Shown: positions 50,901 through 58,133 of the stretch, in pieces
Position numbering within the stretch: position 1 is the stretch's first letter
How the letters are laid out: each line of letters opens with the position of its first letter
Source: Mycobacterium sp. 236(2023)
GTDB taxonomy: Bacteria > Actinomycetota > Actinomycetes > Mycobacteriales > Mycobacteriaceae
Length of the DNA: 64,000 nucleotides
Direction of reading: 5' to 3'
Assembly (NCBI RefSeq): GCF_029623955.1
Contig: NZ_JARSBP010000004.1
Coordinates: 496,001-560,000 of the forward strand
Position numbers and translations under genes: made by a program
The notes under the pieces: generated by a model
Databases searched by the model: none
What the model was told of the DNA's origin: nothing
Seen by the model: only the letters and a program-made list of their open reading frames with translations

Positions 50901-51395
50901 GGCGATCTGCATCGCGTCGGCGACCAGGTGTACCGGCAACCCCGACGAGAAGCGGTTGCGCGGGTCGACCTCGCCGGATGCACCATTCGTCCAGACGCTT
51001 TCGACGAACGCTGTGCCCAGTGTCGACGGGTAGGACAGGTTGCCCACGATGATGCCGGTCCGAGGCGGCGCGACCGGCGTGGCCAGCGCCAACCGCGCAC
51101 ACCGTGCAAGCCAGTGGACGATCGGATCGAGCCGCTCGAAATCCTCGATACCCAAGGAGTTCTGCGCGTCGGCGAACGACGCGTCGATGTAGCCGCCCAT
51201 GGTCGAGGCCACCCGTAACCCGGGTTTGTCGCTGGCTTTCAGCAAGGCCGGGTCGACGCCGCGCCAGTGATCACGCGGAGTGGCAGACAACAGTGAGCGT
51301 CCGTCCAGGGTGGCTTCGAAGAGCGACTCGGGGCTGGTCGCGCCCGGCAGGACGCAGCTGCGCCCGACGATCGCGACGGGGTCGAACCCACTCAC
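44988..51395 (-). CDS. pfaC: PUFA-synthase-like subunit, KS-CLF-AT-DH-DH (PfaB/PfaC fusion)
   Basis: A 2135-aa multidomain synthase. Domains in order: ketosynthase with active-site Cys175 (DAACASSL) and histidine motifs V-D-C-H-A-T-G and G-N-L-G-H-T; a second ketosynthase-like chain-length-factor domain (about 425-800) in which the cysteine position reads V-S-S-E-E-L-S-G, so it has no active cysteine; an acyltransferase (about 840-1150) with Ser909 in G-L-S-S-G; a proline/alanine-rich linker (about 1210-1400); and four hotdog folds making two FabA-like dehydratases, the best conserved being H-F-K-N-D-P-C-M-P-G (near 1645) and A-H-F-F-Q-D-P-V-Q-P-G (near 2030). This is the PfaC layout with the PfaB acyltransferase inserted, as in myxobacterial Pfa3, but without a terminal acylglycerolphosphate acyltransferase. 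The ATG overlaps the upstream stop by 4 bases. Confidence 0.9.
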   Translation of the reverse strand: MSGFDPVAIVGRSCVLPGATSPESLFEATLDGRSLLSATPRDHWRGVDPALLKASDKPGLRVASTMGGYIDASFADAQNSLGIEDFERLDPIVHWLARCARLALATPVAPPRTGIIVGNLSYPSTLGTAFVESVWTNGASGEVDPRNRFSSGLPVHLVADAMQIAGPAFALDAACASSLYAIKLACDVLADGDADVMLAGGVNGADDLFLHLGFTALQALSPSGRSRPFHADADGLVPSTGAAMVALKRLEDAERSGDRILGVITGVGLSNDGRQSGLLAPAVSGQARAMAAALEQAGVGPSDIDFVDCHATGTTLGDATELESLATAYGDVPLKLGALKGNLGHTITVSGAASLINVLSAMHASVIPPTLCDKPTEALGQTPFTLSTSVTPWTGATKRAAVSNFGFGGNNAHLIVENYCGPTRSVSPRPRPAGDIVICGMGAVTGDAPDIGAFRRRALGPPASPTPLNTVELDFAGLGFPPSELKSSLGQQTAMLAAAAQALGDVSTDPDRTGVVVGMGCDATTARHRLRVQHTDDEAWLAANEEAAPRLTADGAVGAMPNIPANRIHAQRDFRGFGFTVSSEELSGIAALQIAIRALRRGELDTVVAGAVDMCCEPAHAHAADAVAADNTVPQGDSAVAFVLKRRADAEAAGDDIIAQIDTADGFGSAVGLAAAARFGRTHAASAATEVAAQAAALGARARVDQNGAQPAPGATTAVVALESMSGRTDGVTLSVAGGSVAPLALGVVPVTERYAGDSRADLLSRMTRGETGGTGSVRCALVSDSEATLDGLRRATVDRLTRGETPAGIGVSFSDAPVTGELAFMFTGAAAAYPGAGRDLLLAWPELGDALAARFSGVGDLARALYGAGITTLDPRTQLTGCALVCQAQAEFSRTVLGLTPAAAIGLSSGETNALMAFGVWRDLEPMLDEIEASGMYGDELTGACRVAAADWGMADQRAPWECWRVTAPRAAVEAALAAEPRAYMTIVQAPDDCVIGGDPAACRRVIDAIDGARAMPLGLDMVIHCSAMAPFADVWRSIHTRETYEVPDVRFYSNAVNRAYTPTREAAAEAITTQALEPIDFPATVLQAWEDGVRVFVEHGPRAILTGAIPKILGERPHFVVALDSQERRGLRALAESVSKMWVHGLPVRTDAFDARMQQLRAHHVPPSSTGARKLTMAAHRPDIVSVPDIVSVNGSSPMPEADLSDLQHMPPAPSYPAPLVLTESVATHTEVSRVAAQPMPVVVREAATAAVSDKTSAAVSLIAAVGETHTTFVERQAQAHASFLQSRGELFRLAAGGRASAPVAPPAPVASATMAPPVIERPQPVAVPPAPVAKPAPPAAPPPPVAPAPAPVLKPKPSQPLWTRAQLETLAGGNISEVLGPVFAELDQYERLVRMPEPPLLLADRVMSIEGEPATMGTGTIVTETDVDPDAWYMHNGRMSPGVVIESGQADLLLASWLGADFTNRSERVYRLLGCDLTFMGGLPQAGDTLHYEIHIDGHAKTGATRLFFFHYDCYIGDRLAISVRNGQAGFFSDEELANSDGVLWDAADDVPRAGSRRDQPPRVSQKRSFDRGDVEAFTEGNAFSCFGVGFEMAAAHSRTPTLPSGKLRLFDEVAEFDPEGGPWGRGYLRATAAVPTDAWFYDGHFKNDPCMPGTLMADAATQALSFAMAAYGFTIDRDGWRFEPVPDEVARFVCRGQVTPNRDHMLDYEVFIEEIIDGPTPMVIAALLCSSDGFKVFHCRRFGMRLVPDWPMPPGAPGPVRILEGTKDVRGDQGALLACGRGMPSDAFGALYAPFDGTRRAPRLPDEPYHFMSRIISVDSPPGVPTKDGVVVAEYDVPADAWYFEDAHSSAVPMSVLIEILLQPCGWLSSYNGFAANRADDVVFRNLDGGEVVLHKPARVGTLRVTSRLERFAEGGGSTIVFFDVICTQGDDIVMTMKTAFGFFSPEALKNQVGLKTKPGALEALSEPAPVSLAYRSDELTGTPWLTQGRLQVIDRVNFWPGGGEKGLGRLVAEFDVRPEAWFFKAHFFQDPVQPGSLGLEAMQQAARAATLLSGLADDGSEFESVAVGQEFSWKFRGQVIPTNTRTRSEIEITSVTREDDGVLVVFDGAFWVDDLCIYSTNGMGVRVKRG

Positions 51396-54300
51396 GCCGA
51401 CGTATCTCCCCCGCTGCCGGCGACATAGAACTCGACGCCCGAGAGTTCGGCGACCAGGCTGCCGTCCGGGGTCTCCAGCGCGATGTCGAAATCGACGCGC
51501 TTGTCATTGACGGGGTGCGCGGCCACGCGGCAGCGCACCGCGCCGGAATCGCCGAACGGGCGGTGCAGCGCCACGCGACCGATGCGCACAGGGAGCACCA
51601 GCGGATGGCCGTGGGCACTGGCCCAGACGATGCCCAGCTGCAGTCCGCCGTCGATACTGGCGGCGTCGATCGCCCAGTCCTCGCCCGGCCAGCCGAGTGC
51701 GGCCTGACCTTTGAGACGTGCTGTGCCACCGGCGGACCCGAACGCATCGAGATGATCGATCACGGCGAACCGCGGACCGTGGAACAGCGGCCCGGTGTAC
51801 GCGTCGTCGACGCTCAACGGCCAGGCCGACCCGGAGATCTCGGGGACCGAGACACTCGGTGCTGCATCGGTTTCCGCGTCCAGCAGGGCGCGGTACCGGG
51901 CTCGGCCTTCGCAGTCGTGGACGGTCACCGTGTACGACTGCCCTGTCGGTTCGAACTCGACGGTGAGAGCCTGCTGTTCGCAGGCTGCGAAGGTGACTCC
52001 CGAGAGCACCTGGAAGTCGCGGACCACGACGTTCGCTTCGGCGACGAGTCCCCGTGCCGCTCGCAACATGGCGTCGAGCACGATCACGACGGGCATCACC
52101 ACCCTGCCGCGAACCTGGTGGTCTTCGAGCACCGGGAGATTCTCGGCCGACACGTCCCAGTCGAGTCGTGTCGCACGATGCCGGGCCTCGGCGGGTGCCG
52201 CGACCACGACCGCCGTCGCCGGGGACCGACCGAGAGCATGCTCGGCAAAGAACTGTGCCCCTTCGTCGATCGGGATCAGGCCGACCCCGGCGTCGAGGAA
52301 TCGGCTCCGCAGTGTCGCGTCCACCATGCCGCCGTCCCACGGCCCCCAGCCGAATGCCCGAACCACGCACGCGTCGCCGCGGCGTGCCGACTCACGCGCC
52401 GCGATCGCTTCCAGCGCCGCGTTGGCCGCGGCATACGCGGACTGGCCGGGATTGCCCGCGCGAGCCGCGATCGACGAGAACAATGAGATGAACCGCAGAT
52501 CGTCGGCCGACGTCGCCGCGAGGAGTGCCTCGGCACCAACCAGTTTCGTGCTGAACACCTTGACGAACTGGTCGTCCTCGAGATCCTCCAGCCGCTTGTC
52601 AGCGAGAACGCCGGCGCCGTGGACGACCCCGACGATCGGACCCAGGTGCCTGCGCACCTCGTCGAGGACACCGTGCAGCGCAGGTGTGTCGGTGATGCTG
52701 GCCGCGAAGTACCGGGCCGGGGTGCCCTGCCGTTCGGCGGTCGCCAGCGTGGCGCGAACTTCCCTCTCCGCCATCAGGTTCTCGGCGTGAAAGCGGGCCT
52801 GCGGCAGGCTCAACTGTTCGCCGCGGGCACGTGCTGCGGCCGCCAGTGCCGTCGCGATCTCGGTGACGGTGGTACCGGTCGGTTCGTCGGTGGACATCTC
52901 CCGCAGCGGGGTGCGACCGAGCAGCGCGAGGGCGAGACCGTGGCGTTTGGCAAGGGCCAGCGCCGAGGACGCGGTCACTCCGCGCGCACCACCGGTGACC
53001 ACGACGACACCGCCGGGGACGACGGCGATCGTGTCGGCCGGGGGTGTCGATTCGACATCGCCGACCACGACCAGGCGGGTGCCGTCGGCACGCAACGTGA
53101 CCTCGACACCACTTCCGCCGTCGAGCAGCTCGGCCGTCAACCGTTCCGCGTCAAGGGTTTCCATGACGACCGAGCGGACCGAGGCATTGGGCCACTCCCA
53201 CGTTGCGGTCTTCACCAGGCTCGCCACGCCGACCGGCACGCGCGAGTCGGTCGACTCGACGGTCACGAACAGCCGCGACCGCGATTCGCTCTTCGCGACG
53301 CTGCGCGCAGCGTGGAAGGCCCGCACGTGGACGTCCACACAATCGTGAGGCGAATCAGCCTGTGCCAGTGCAGCCAGGCAGATCACCGCACCCGCGTCGT
53401 CGGGGACGTCGTCGACGGACCTGGCCTTGACACCCCGCACGGTCAGCGCGCGTTCCAACGCGTCCGCGAACGCGGGATCCTCACGGGTGATGAACACCTC
53501 GCCGTCGCGCAGGCCCGCCATCGCGAACCCGCTCGGCGGTACGGGACGAACATCGGCTTCCGTGCACGACAGGCCACCCGCCGGTGTGGTCGACGGCGAT
53601 CCGGCGAGCGCTCCCCCGGCGTCTCCAGCGGATGACGGAGCCGGTGGGGTGGCGAAGCCGGCGACGGTGTCGACGACGTCTTGCAGCGTGCGCAGGTTGG
53701 ACAGTTCTGATGCCGGGATTTCGGGTGCGCCGGGGAATTTGGCTTGTAGGGCTGCCAGGATTTCGACTTGTTTGATGGAGTCGATGCCGAGTTCGGCTTC
53801 CATTTCCATATCCAGGCCCAGCATGTCGGCGGGATAGCCGGTCTTTTCCGAGACGATGGCGAGCACGACCTGATCAGCGGGCACCGCGGATGCCGACTGT
53901 GCGGCTGCCGGTGCCGGCGCCGACGCAGTGGTGAAGCCGGCGACGGTGTCGACGACGTCTTGGAGCGTGCGCAGGTTAGAGAGTTCTGATGCGGGAATCT
54001 CCGGTGCACCGGGGAATTTGGCTTGGAGCGCGGCGAGGATTTCGACCTGTTTGATGGAGTCGATGCCGAGTTCGGCTTCCATTTCCATGTCGAGTCCGAG
54101 CATGTCGGCGGGGTAGCCGGTCTTCTCTGACACGATCGCCAACACGACCTGATCGGCAGGTACCGCGGGTGCCGACGGTGCTGCAGGCGCTGGTGTCGAC
54201 GGGGTGCTGAATCCGGCGACGGTGTTGACGACGTCTTGGAGGGTGCGCAGGTTGGACAGTTCGGATGCGGGGATCTCCGGTGCACCGGGGAATTTGGCTT

Positions 54301-57300
54301 GTAGGGCGGCCAGGATTTCGACCTGTTTGATGGAGTCGATGCCGAGTTCGGCTTCCATTTCCATGTCCAGGCCCAGCATGTCGGCGGGATAGCCGGTCTT
54401 TTCCGAGACGATGACGAGCACGACCTGATCAGCGGGCACCGCGGATGCCGACTGTGCGGCTGCCGGTGCCGGCGCCGACGCAGTGGTGAAGCCGGCGACG
54501 GTGTCGACGACGTCTTGGAGGGTGCGCAGACTGGAGAGCTCTGATGCGGGAATCTCCGGTGCGCCAGGGAATTTGGCTTGCAGGGCGGCCAGGATCTCGA
54601 CCTGTTTGATGGAGTCGATGCCCAGTTCGGCTTCCATTTCCATGTCCAGGCCCAGCATGTCGGCGGGATAGCCGGTCTTCTCCGACACGATCGCCAACAC
54701 GACATCACCCGCAGGCAACGGCGCCGGACCGGTGACGGGCGCAGGCACCGGAATCGGTGTGGCGACGGCAACCGGTTCTGGCGCCGACTGCGGCGGCGGC
54801 GCAGGCATACTCACCACCGGCACAACGGCAGCGGGCACCGACGTCAGCACGGGGACTGCCCCGTTGCGTGCCGGCACCACACCGTTGTGCGCCGGGTGAT
54901 GCACCGGCGCGACGGCACGTTCGCCGACGATCTCGGCCATCATGTGGGTCGACATCTCCAGGAACGACTGGTGGCTCTGGGTCACCACGTCCAGGTAGCG
55001 CTGATGCTGTTCCGCGGTCTCACGCTGGATACGGTCGATGACACTCCATGCATCCACGGACAGGTCTGCCAACGGCGCCTGGACCACCGGAGCAGGCACG
55101 TGAACCTCCGGTGCTGGGGCAGGCGCTTGCGCTGCGGCCAGGTGAACCGCAGGCGCAGGAGCATGCTGACGAACCGGGGCTTCCGTGGGCTGGATGACCG
55201 TGGTCAATTGCAAACCTTCCGAAGCAGGGGGCGGCGTGTCCGGCGCCTTCGCACGGACACGCTTCGGGGCGATCGTCACGTTCCCGTCCACGGGCGGGTA
55301 GGGCTTGCCGAAGTTCGCCCCTCCCACCATGACGGCGTGCGTCGGAGCAGGGACGTGGGCTTCCGGCTCGTCGTAGTTGTCATAGAGCGCAGCAAGATTC
55401 AGTGCCACGCCATCGGCGGCCAGGTGCGCAAGACCGCGATGCCAACCGCGCAGCCCGCCCGACTTGGGATCATCGAGCGCCACAGCGACATGCGGCGTCT
55501 GGTCCAGGATCTGCGGGACGAGTTTCGTCAGCACCCGACCTGGCCCGACCTCGATGAAGCGGGTCACCCCGTCGCGCGCCATCGCCTCGATCATCTCGCG
55601 GAACCGAACGGACTGGCGGACCTGATCCCCGAGTTGATCGGCCACACCGTCGCCGTACGGCTCTGCCGTGGCGTTCGCGTAGACCGGGAAGTCAGGGGTC
55701 CCCAGGCTCAGAGTCTTCAGATAGTCGGTCAGCGGGGCCGAGCTCGAGGCCACGATCGCCGAATGGAATGCCGAGGCCACGGGGAGCCGCACCGACGTGA
55801 AACCCGCAGCCTTCGCGGCAGTCTGGGCCCAGGTGATCTCGGAGACATGTCCGGCAAGCACCACCTGATTGGGAGCGTTGTCGTTCGCGATGACCAGCGT
55901 TCCCTCCGACGGGGGTCGCGTGTCGAGAAGAGCCCGCACGTCGTCGGCGCCTGCGGTGATCGCGAGCATCGCACCGTCCTGGCCGTGCCCCGCCTGCGCC
56001 ATCAACACGCCGCGGGTCCGCGCCGTCTCGACGAGCCGATCGGTCGGCAGGACACCTGCCGCGGCGAGGGCGGTGACCTCTCCGAAGCTGTGGCCCGCGG
56101 CGGCGTCAGCCGTCACCCCCAACACGTCGAGCAGTGCGAGTTGCGCGAGACTGGTCGCCGCGATCGCCGGCTGGGCGTTCTGCATCGCGGTCAGTTCGGC
56201 CTTCTGACCGTCGACGGAGGGCGCATCGAATGCGGGCTCCGGGAACACGATTCGGTGCAGATCGGCGAGGTCGCCGGTGAGTCCGTCCCACGCGGCGAGC
56301 GCGCCGGGGAAGGCCAGCGCGAGGTCGGCGCCCATGCCGATGTACTGGCTGCCCTGGCCGGGAAACAGGAATGCGGTTTTTCCGTCGCGGGCAGGCCCGA
56401 ACCCGACGACGATGTTGGGGTCCTTGATCTTCGATACGGTGCCGTCGGCGAGCGCTGTGCGAAGCGTGTCGGCCAGCGCTTCGAGCGACGCGGCGTCGGT
56501 GGCCACCAGGCCTGCGCGAGCCGGCTGCGACGCGTCGAATTCACGCGCGGATTCGAACGCGATGCGGGCGAGGCCCTCGCCGCCCCGCACCGCGGCGATG
56601 ACGTCGGCGGCCCGCTGTTGCAACGCGGCCTCTGACGACGCGCTGAGCACCACGAGTTCGGTGGGCAGCGTCCGCAGCCGCTTGGCGCGCTGGCGGCCGC
56701 GGTACTCCTCGAGCGTCACATGGAAGTTGCTGCCGCCGAATCCGAACGAGCTGACCCCGGCGCGCCGCGGCTGATCGCCTGTGCGCACCCATGGGCGGGT
56801 CTGCGCGTTGACGTAGAACGGCGTCTCCTCCAGACCCAGGGCCGGGTTCGGCCGGTCCACCTTCATCGTGCCGGGAAGTGTCGAATGCTGAAGAGCAAGA
56901 ACAGCTTTGATGAGTCCGGCGGCACCCGCGGCGGCCTTGGTGTGGCCGATCTGGGACTTCACCGAGCCGAGTGCGATGCGTGCCGAGTCGTCGGTGAACA
57001 CCGACTTGAGCCCGGCGAACTCGGCGACGTCGCCCGCCTTGGTGGCGGTTCCGTGCGCCTCGACGAGTTCGACTGTGCCAGGTGCGTATCCGGCGTGTTC
57101 GTAGGCGCGGCGCAGAGCTTTCGCCTGCCCTTCGGACCGCGGAGCGTAGACGCTCGACGCGCGCCCGTCCGAGGACGAGCCGAGGCCCCGGATGACCGCG
57201 TGGATCGGGTCTCCGTCACGCTCGGCGTCGTCGAGACGTTTGAGGGCGAGCATGCCGACGCCCTCACCGATGATGGTGCCGTCGGCCGCATCCGAGAACG

Positions 57301-58099
57301 GCCTGCAATCACCGCTCTGCGAGAACGCCGGCGTCTTGGAGAAGCACATGTACATCATGACGTCGTTGAGCGCGTCGACCCCGCCCGTCAGCACCAGGTC
57401 GGACTCCCGCAGATACAACCGGTGCAGCGCGGTCTGAAGTGCCGACAGCGAACTCGCACACGCCGCGTCGACGACGAAATTGCTGCCGCCGAGATCGAGG
57501 CGGTTGGCGACGCGCCCGGCGACGACGTTGCCGAGCAGGCCGGGGAAGGTGCTTTCCTGCCAGCCCGGGTAGTGGTCGGCGATGTCACTGCAGATCTCGT
57601 CGGCCTCGTCCTCGGACAATCCGTTTTCCAGCATCGCCTTTCGCCAGATGGGGCGCTGCATCCGCGACCCCATCTGCACGACGAGCTCGGTCGTCGACGC
57701 GACGCCGAGCACCACGTCCACGCGGTCGAGGTCGACTTCCACCCCCGCGCGCATCGCCTCGTCGAGCACCTTCCTGGCGGCGATGAGCGCCAGGATCTGC
57801 GCGGAGTCGGTGGCGGGCAGGGCGTTCGGCGGCAGGCCGAACCGCATGGGATCGAAGAGCACCGGGTCGATGAAACCACCGCGTTTGCAGTAGGTCCGGT
57901 CCGGAGTCTTGGGATCGGGGTCGTAATAGTCCTCGATCAGCCAGTGTGACGGCGGCACCTCGCTGATGGCGTCTCGTCCACCGGTGATGGTCCGCCAATA
58001 CCCTTCGAGCCCAGGCTCCCCCGGGTAAATGGCGGTGATACCGACAACCGCGACAGGGGTGACCTGAGTATTGCCGGGGCGCTGCATCTCTTGGCTCAT
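51392..58099 (-). CDS. pfaA: PUFA-synthase-like subunit, KS-AT-4xACP-KR-DH (PfaA type)
   Basis: A 2235-aa synthase starting at MSQEMQRPGNTQ (ATG at 58099, AAAGGT upstream). Domains: ketosynthase with Cys214 (DAACASSL), E-A-H-G-T-A-T and Q-I-G-H-T-K-A-A; acyltransferase with Ser671 in G-H-S-F-G-E; four tandem acyl carrier proteins with serines at about 1163, 1256, 1348 and 1441 in G-I-D-S-I-K-Q; a ketoreductase (about 1690-1990) with T-G-G-A-R-G-V and Y-A-A-A-N; and a C-terminal dehydratase-like hotdog (about 1990-2230). This is the PfaA order of PUFA synthases, where tandem carriers raise output. Marine PfaA proteins usually carry more carriers. The phosphopantetheinyl transferase needed for activation is not in the window. 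An iterative synthase making a long, probably unsaturated acyl chain is the best reading. Confidence 0.92.
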   Translation of the reverse strand: MSQEMQRPGNTQVTPVAVVGITAIYPGEPGLEGYWRTITGGRDAISEVPPSHWLIEDYYDPDPKTPDRTYCKRGGFIDPVLFDPMRFGLPPNALPATDSAQILALIAARKVLDEAMRAGVEVDLDRVDVVLGVASTTELVVQMGSRMQRPIWRKAMLENGLSEDEADEICSDIADHYPGWQESTFPGLLGNVVAGRVANRLDLGGSNFVVDAACASSLSALQTALHRLYLRESDLVLTGGVDALNDVMMYMCFSKTPAFSQSGDCRPFSDAADGTIIGEGVGMLALKRLDDAERDGDPIHAVIRGLGSSSDGRASSVYAPRSEGQAKALRRAYEHAGYAPGTVELVEAHGTATKAGDVAEFAGLKSVFTDDSARIALGSVKSQIGHTKAAAGAAGLIKAVLALQHSTLPGTMKVDRPNPALGLEETPFYVNAQTRPWVRTGDQPRRAGVSSFGFGGSNFHVTLEEYRGRQRAKRLRTLPTELVVLSASSEAALQQRAADVIAAVRGGEGLARIAFESAREFDASQPARAGLVATDAASLEALADTLRTALADGTVSKIKDPNIVVGFGPARDGKTAFLFPGQGSQYIGMGADLALAFPGALAAWDGLTGDLADLHRIVFPEPAFDAPSVDGQKAELTAMQNAQPAIAATSLAQLALLDVLGVTADAAAGHSFGEVTALAAAGVLPTDRLVETARTRGVLMAQAGHGQDGAMLAITAGADDVRALLDTRPPSEGTLVIANDNAPNQVVLAGHVSEITWAQTAAKAAGFTSVRLPVASAFHSAIVASSSAPLTDYLKTLSLGTPDFPVYANATAEPYGDGVADQLGDQVRQSVRFREMIEAMARDGVTRFIEVGPGRVLTKLVPQILDQTPHVAVALDDPKSGGLRGWHRGLAHLAADGVALNLAALYDNYDEPEAHVPAPTHAVMVGGANFGKPYPPVDGNVTIAPKRVRAKAPDTPPPASEGLQLTTVIQPTEAPVRQHAPAPAVHLAAAQAPAPAPEVHVPAPVVQAPLADLSVDAWSVIDRIQRETAEQHQRYLDVVTQSHQSFLEMSTHMMAEIVGERAVAPVHHPAHNGVVPARNGAVPVLTSVPAAVVPVVSMPAPPPQSAPEPVAVATPIPVPAPVTGPAPLPAGDVVLAIVSEKTGYPADMLGLDMEMEAELGIDSIKQVEILAALQAKFPGAPEIPASELSSLRTLQDVVDTVAGFTTASAPAPAAAQSASAVPADQVVLVIVSEKTGYPADMLGLDMEMEAELGIDSIKQVEILAALQAKFPGAPEIPASELSNLRTLQDVVNTVAGFSTPSTPAPAAPSAPAVPADQVVLAIVSEKTGYPADMLGLDMEMEAELGIDSIKQVEILAALQAKFPGAPEIPASELSNLRTLQDVVDTVAGFTTASAPAPAAAQSASAVPADQVVLAIVSEKTGYPADMLGLDMEMEAELGIDSIKQVEILAALQAKFPGAPEIPASELSNLRTLQDVVDTVAGFATPPAPSSAGDAGGALAGSPSTTPAGGLSCTEADVRPVPPSGFAMAGLRDGEVFITREDPAFADALERALTVRGVKARSVDDVPDDAGAVICLAALAQADSPHDCVDVHVRAFHAARSVAKSESRSRLFVTVESTDSRVPVGVASLVKTATWEWPNASVRSVVMETLDAERLTAELLDGGSGVEVTLRADGTRLVVVGDVESTPPADTIAVVPGGVVVVTGGARGVTASSALALAKRHGLALALLGRTPLREMSTDEPTGTTVTEIATALAAAARARGEQLSLPQARFHAENLMAEREVRATLATAERQGTPARYFAASITDTPALHGVLDEVRRHLGPIVGVVHGAGVLADKRLEDLEDDQFVKVFSTKLVGAEALLAATSADDLRFISLFSSIAARAGNPGQSAYAAANAALEAIAARESARRGDACVVRAFGWGPWDGGMVDATLRSRFLDAGVGLIPIDEGAQFFAEHALGRSPATAVVVAAPAEARHRATRLDWDVSAENLPVLEDHQVRGRVVMPVVIVLDAMLRAARGLVAEANVVVRDFQVLSGVTFAACEQQALTVEFEPTGQSYTVTVHDCEGRARYRALLDAETDAAPSVSVPEISGSAWPLSVDDAYTGPLFHGPRFAVIDHLDAFGSAGGTARLKGQAALGWPGEDWAIDAASIDGGLQLGIVWASAHGHPLVLPVRIGRVALHRPFGDSGAVRCRVAAHPVNDKRVDFDIALETPDGSLVAELSGVEFYVAGSGGDTSA
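53655..54716 (-). repeat. Four tandem ACP-coding repeats
   Basis: Four near-identical copies of about 276-279 bases (92-93 codons) each encode a carrier protein plus an Ala/Pro-rich linker. The spacing between matching positions is 279, 276 and 279 bases. Long stretches are the same in all copies, pointing to recent amplification or conversion. Confidence 0.93.
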
Positions 58100-58133
58100 T
58101 GCACCTTTATCTATCCGGGACGACGGGGACGAA

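Noticed and set aside
53655-54716. The tandem repeats as a CRISPR or satellite array
   Set aside because: The period is about 277 bases, in frame, and each unit encodes an ACP with the G-I-D-S-I-K-Q motif.
54578-56635. A 685-codon plus-strand frame over the PfaA-type gene
   Set aside because: It is antisense to the acyltransferase and ACP region; it has no family motifs and its His/Arg richness is typical of shadows.
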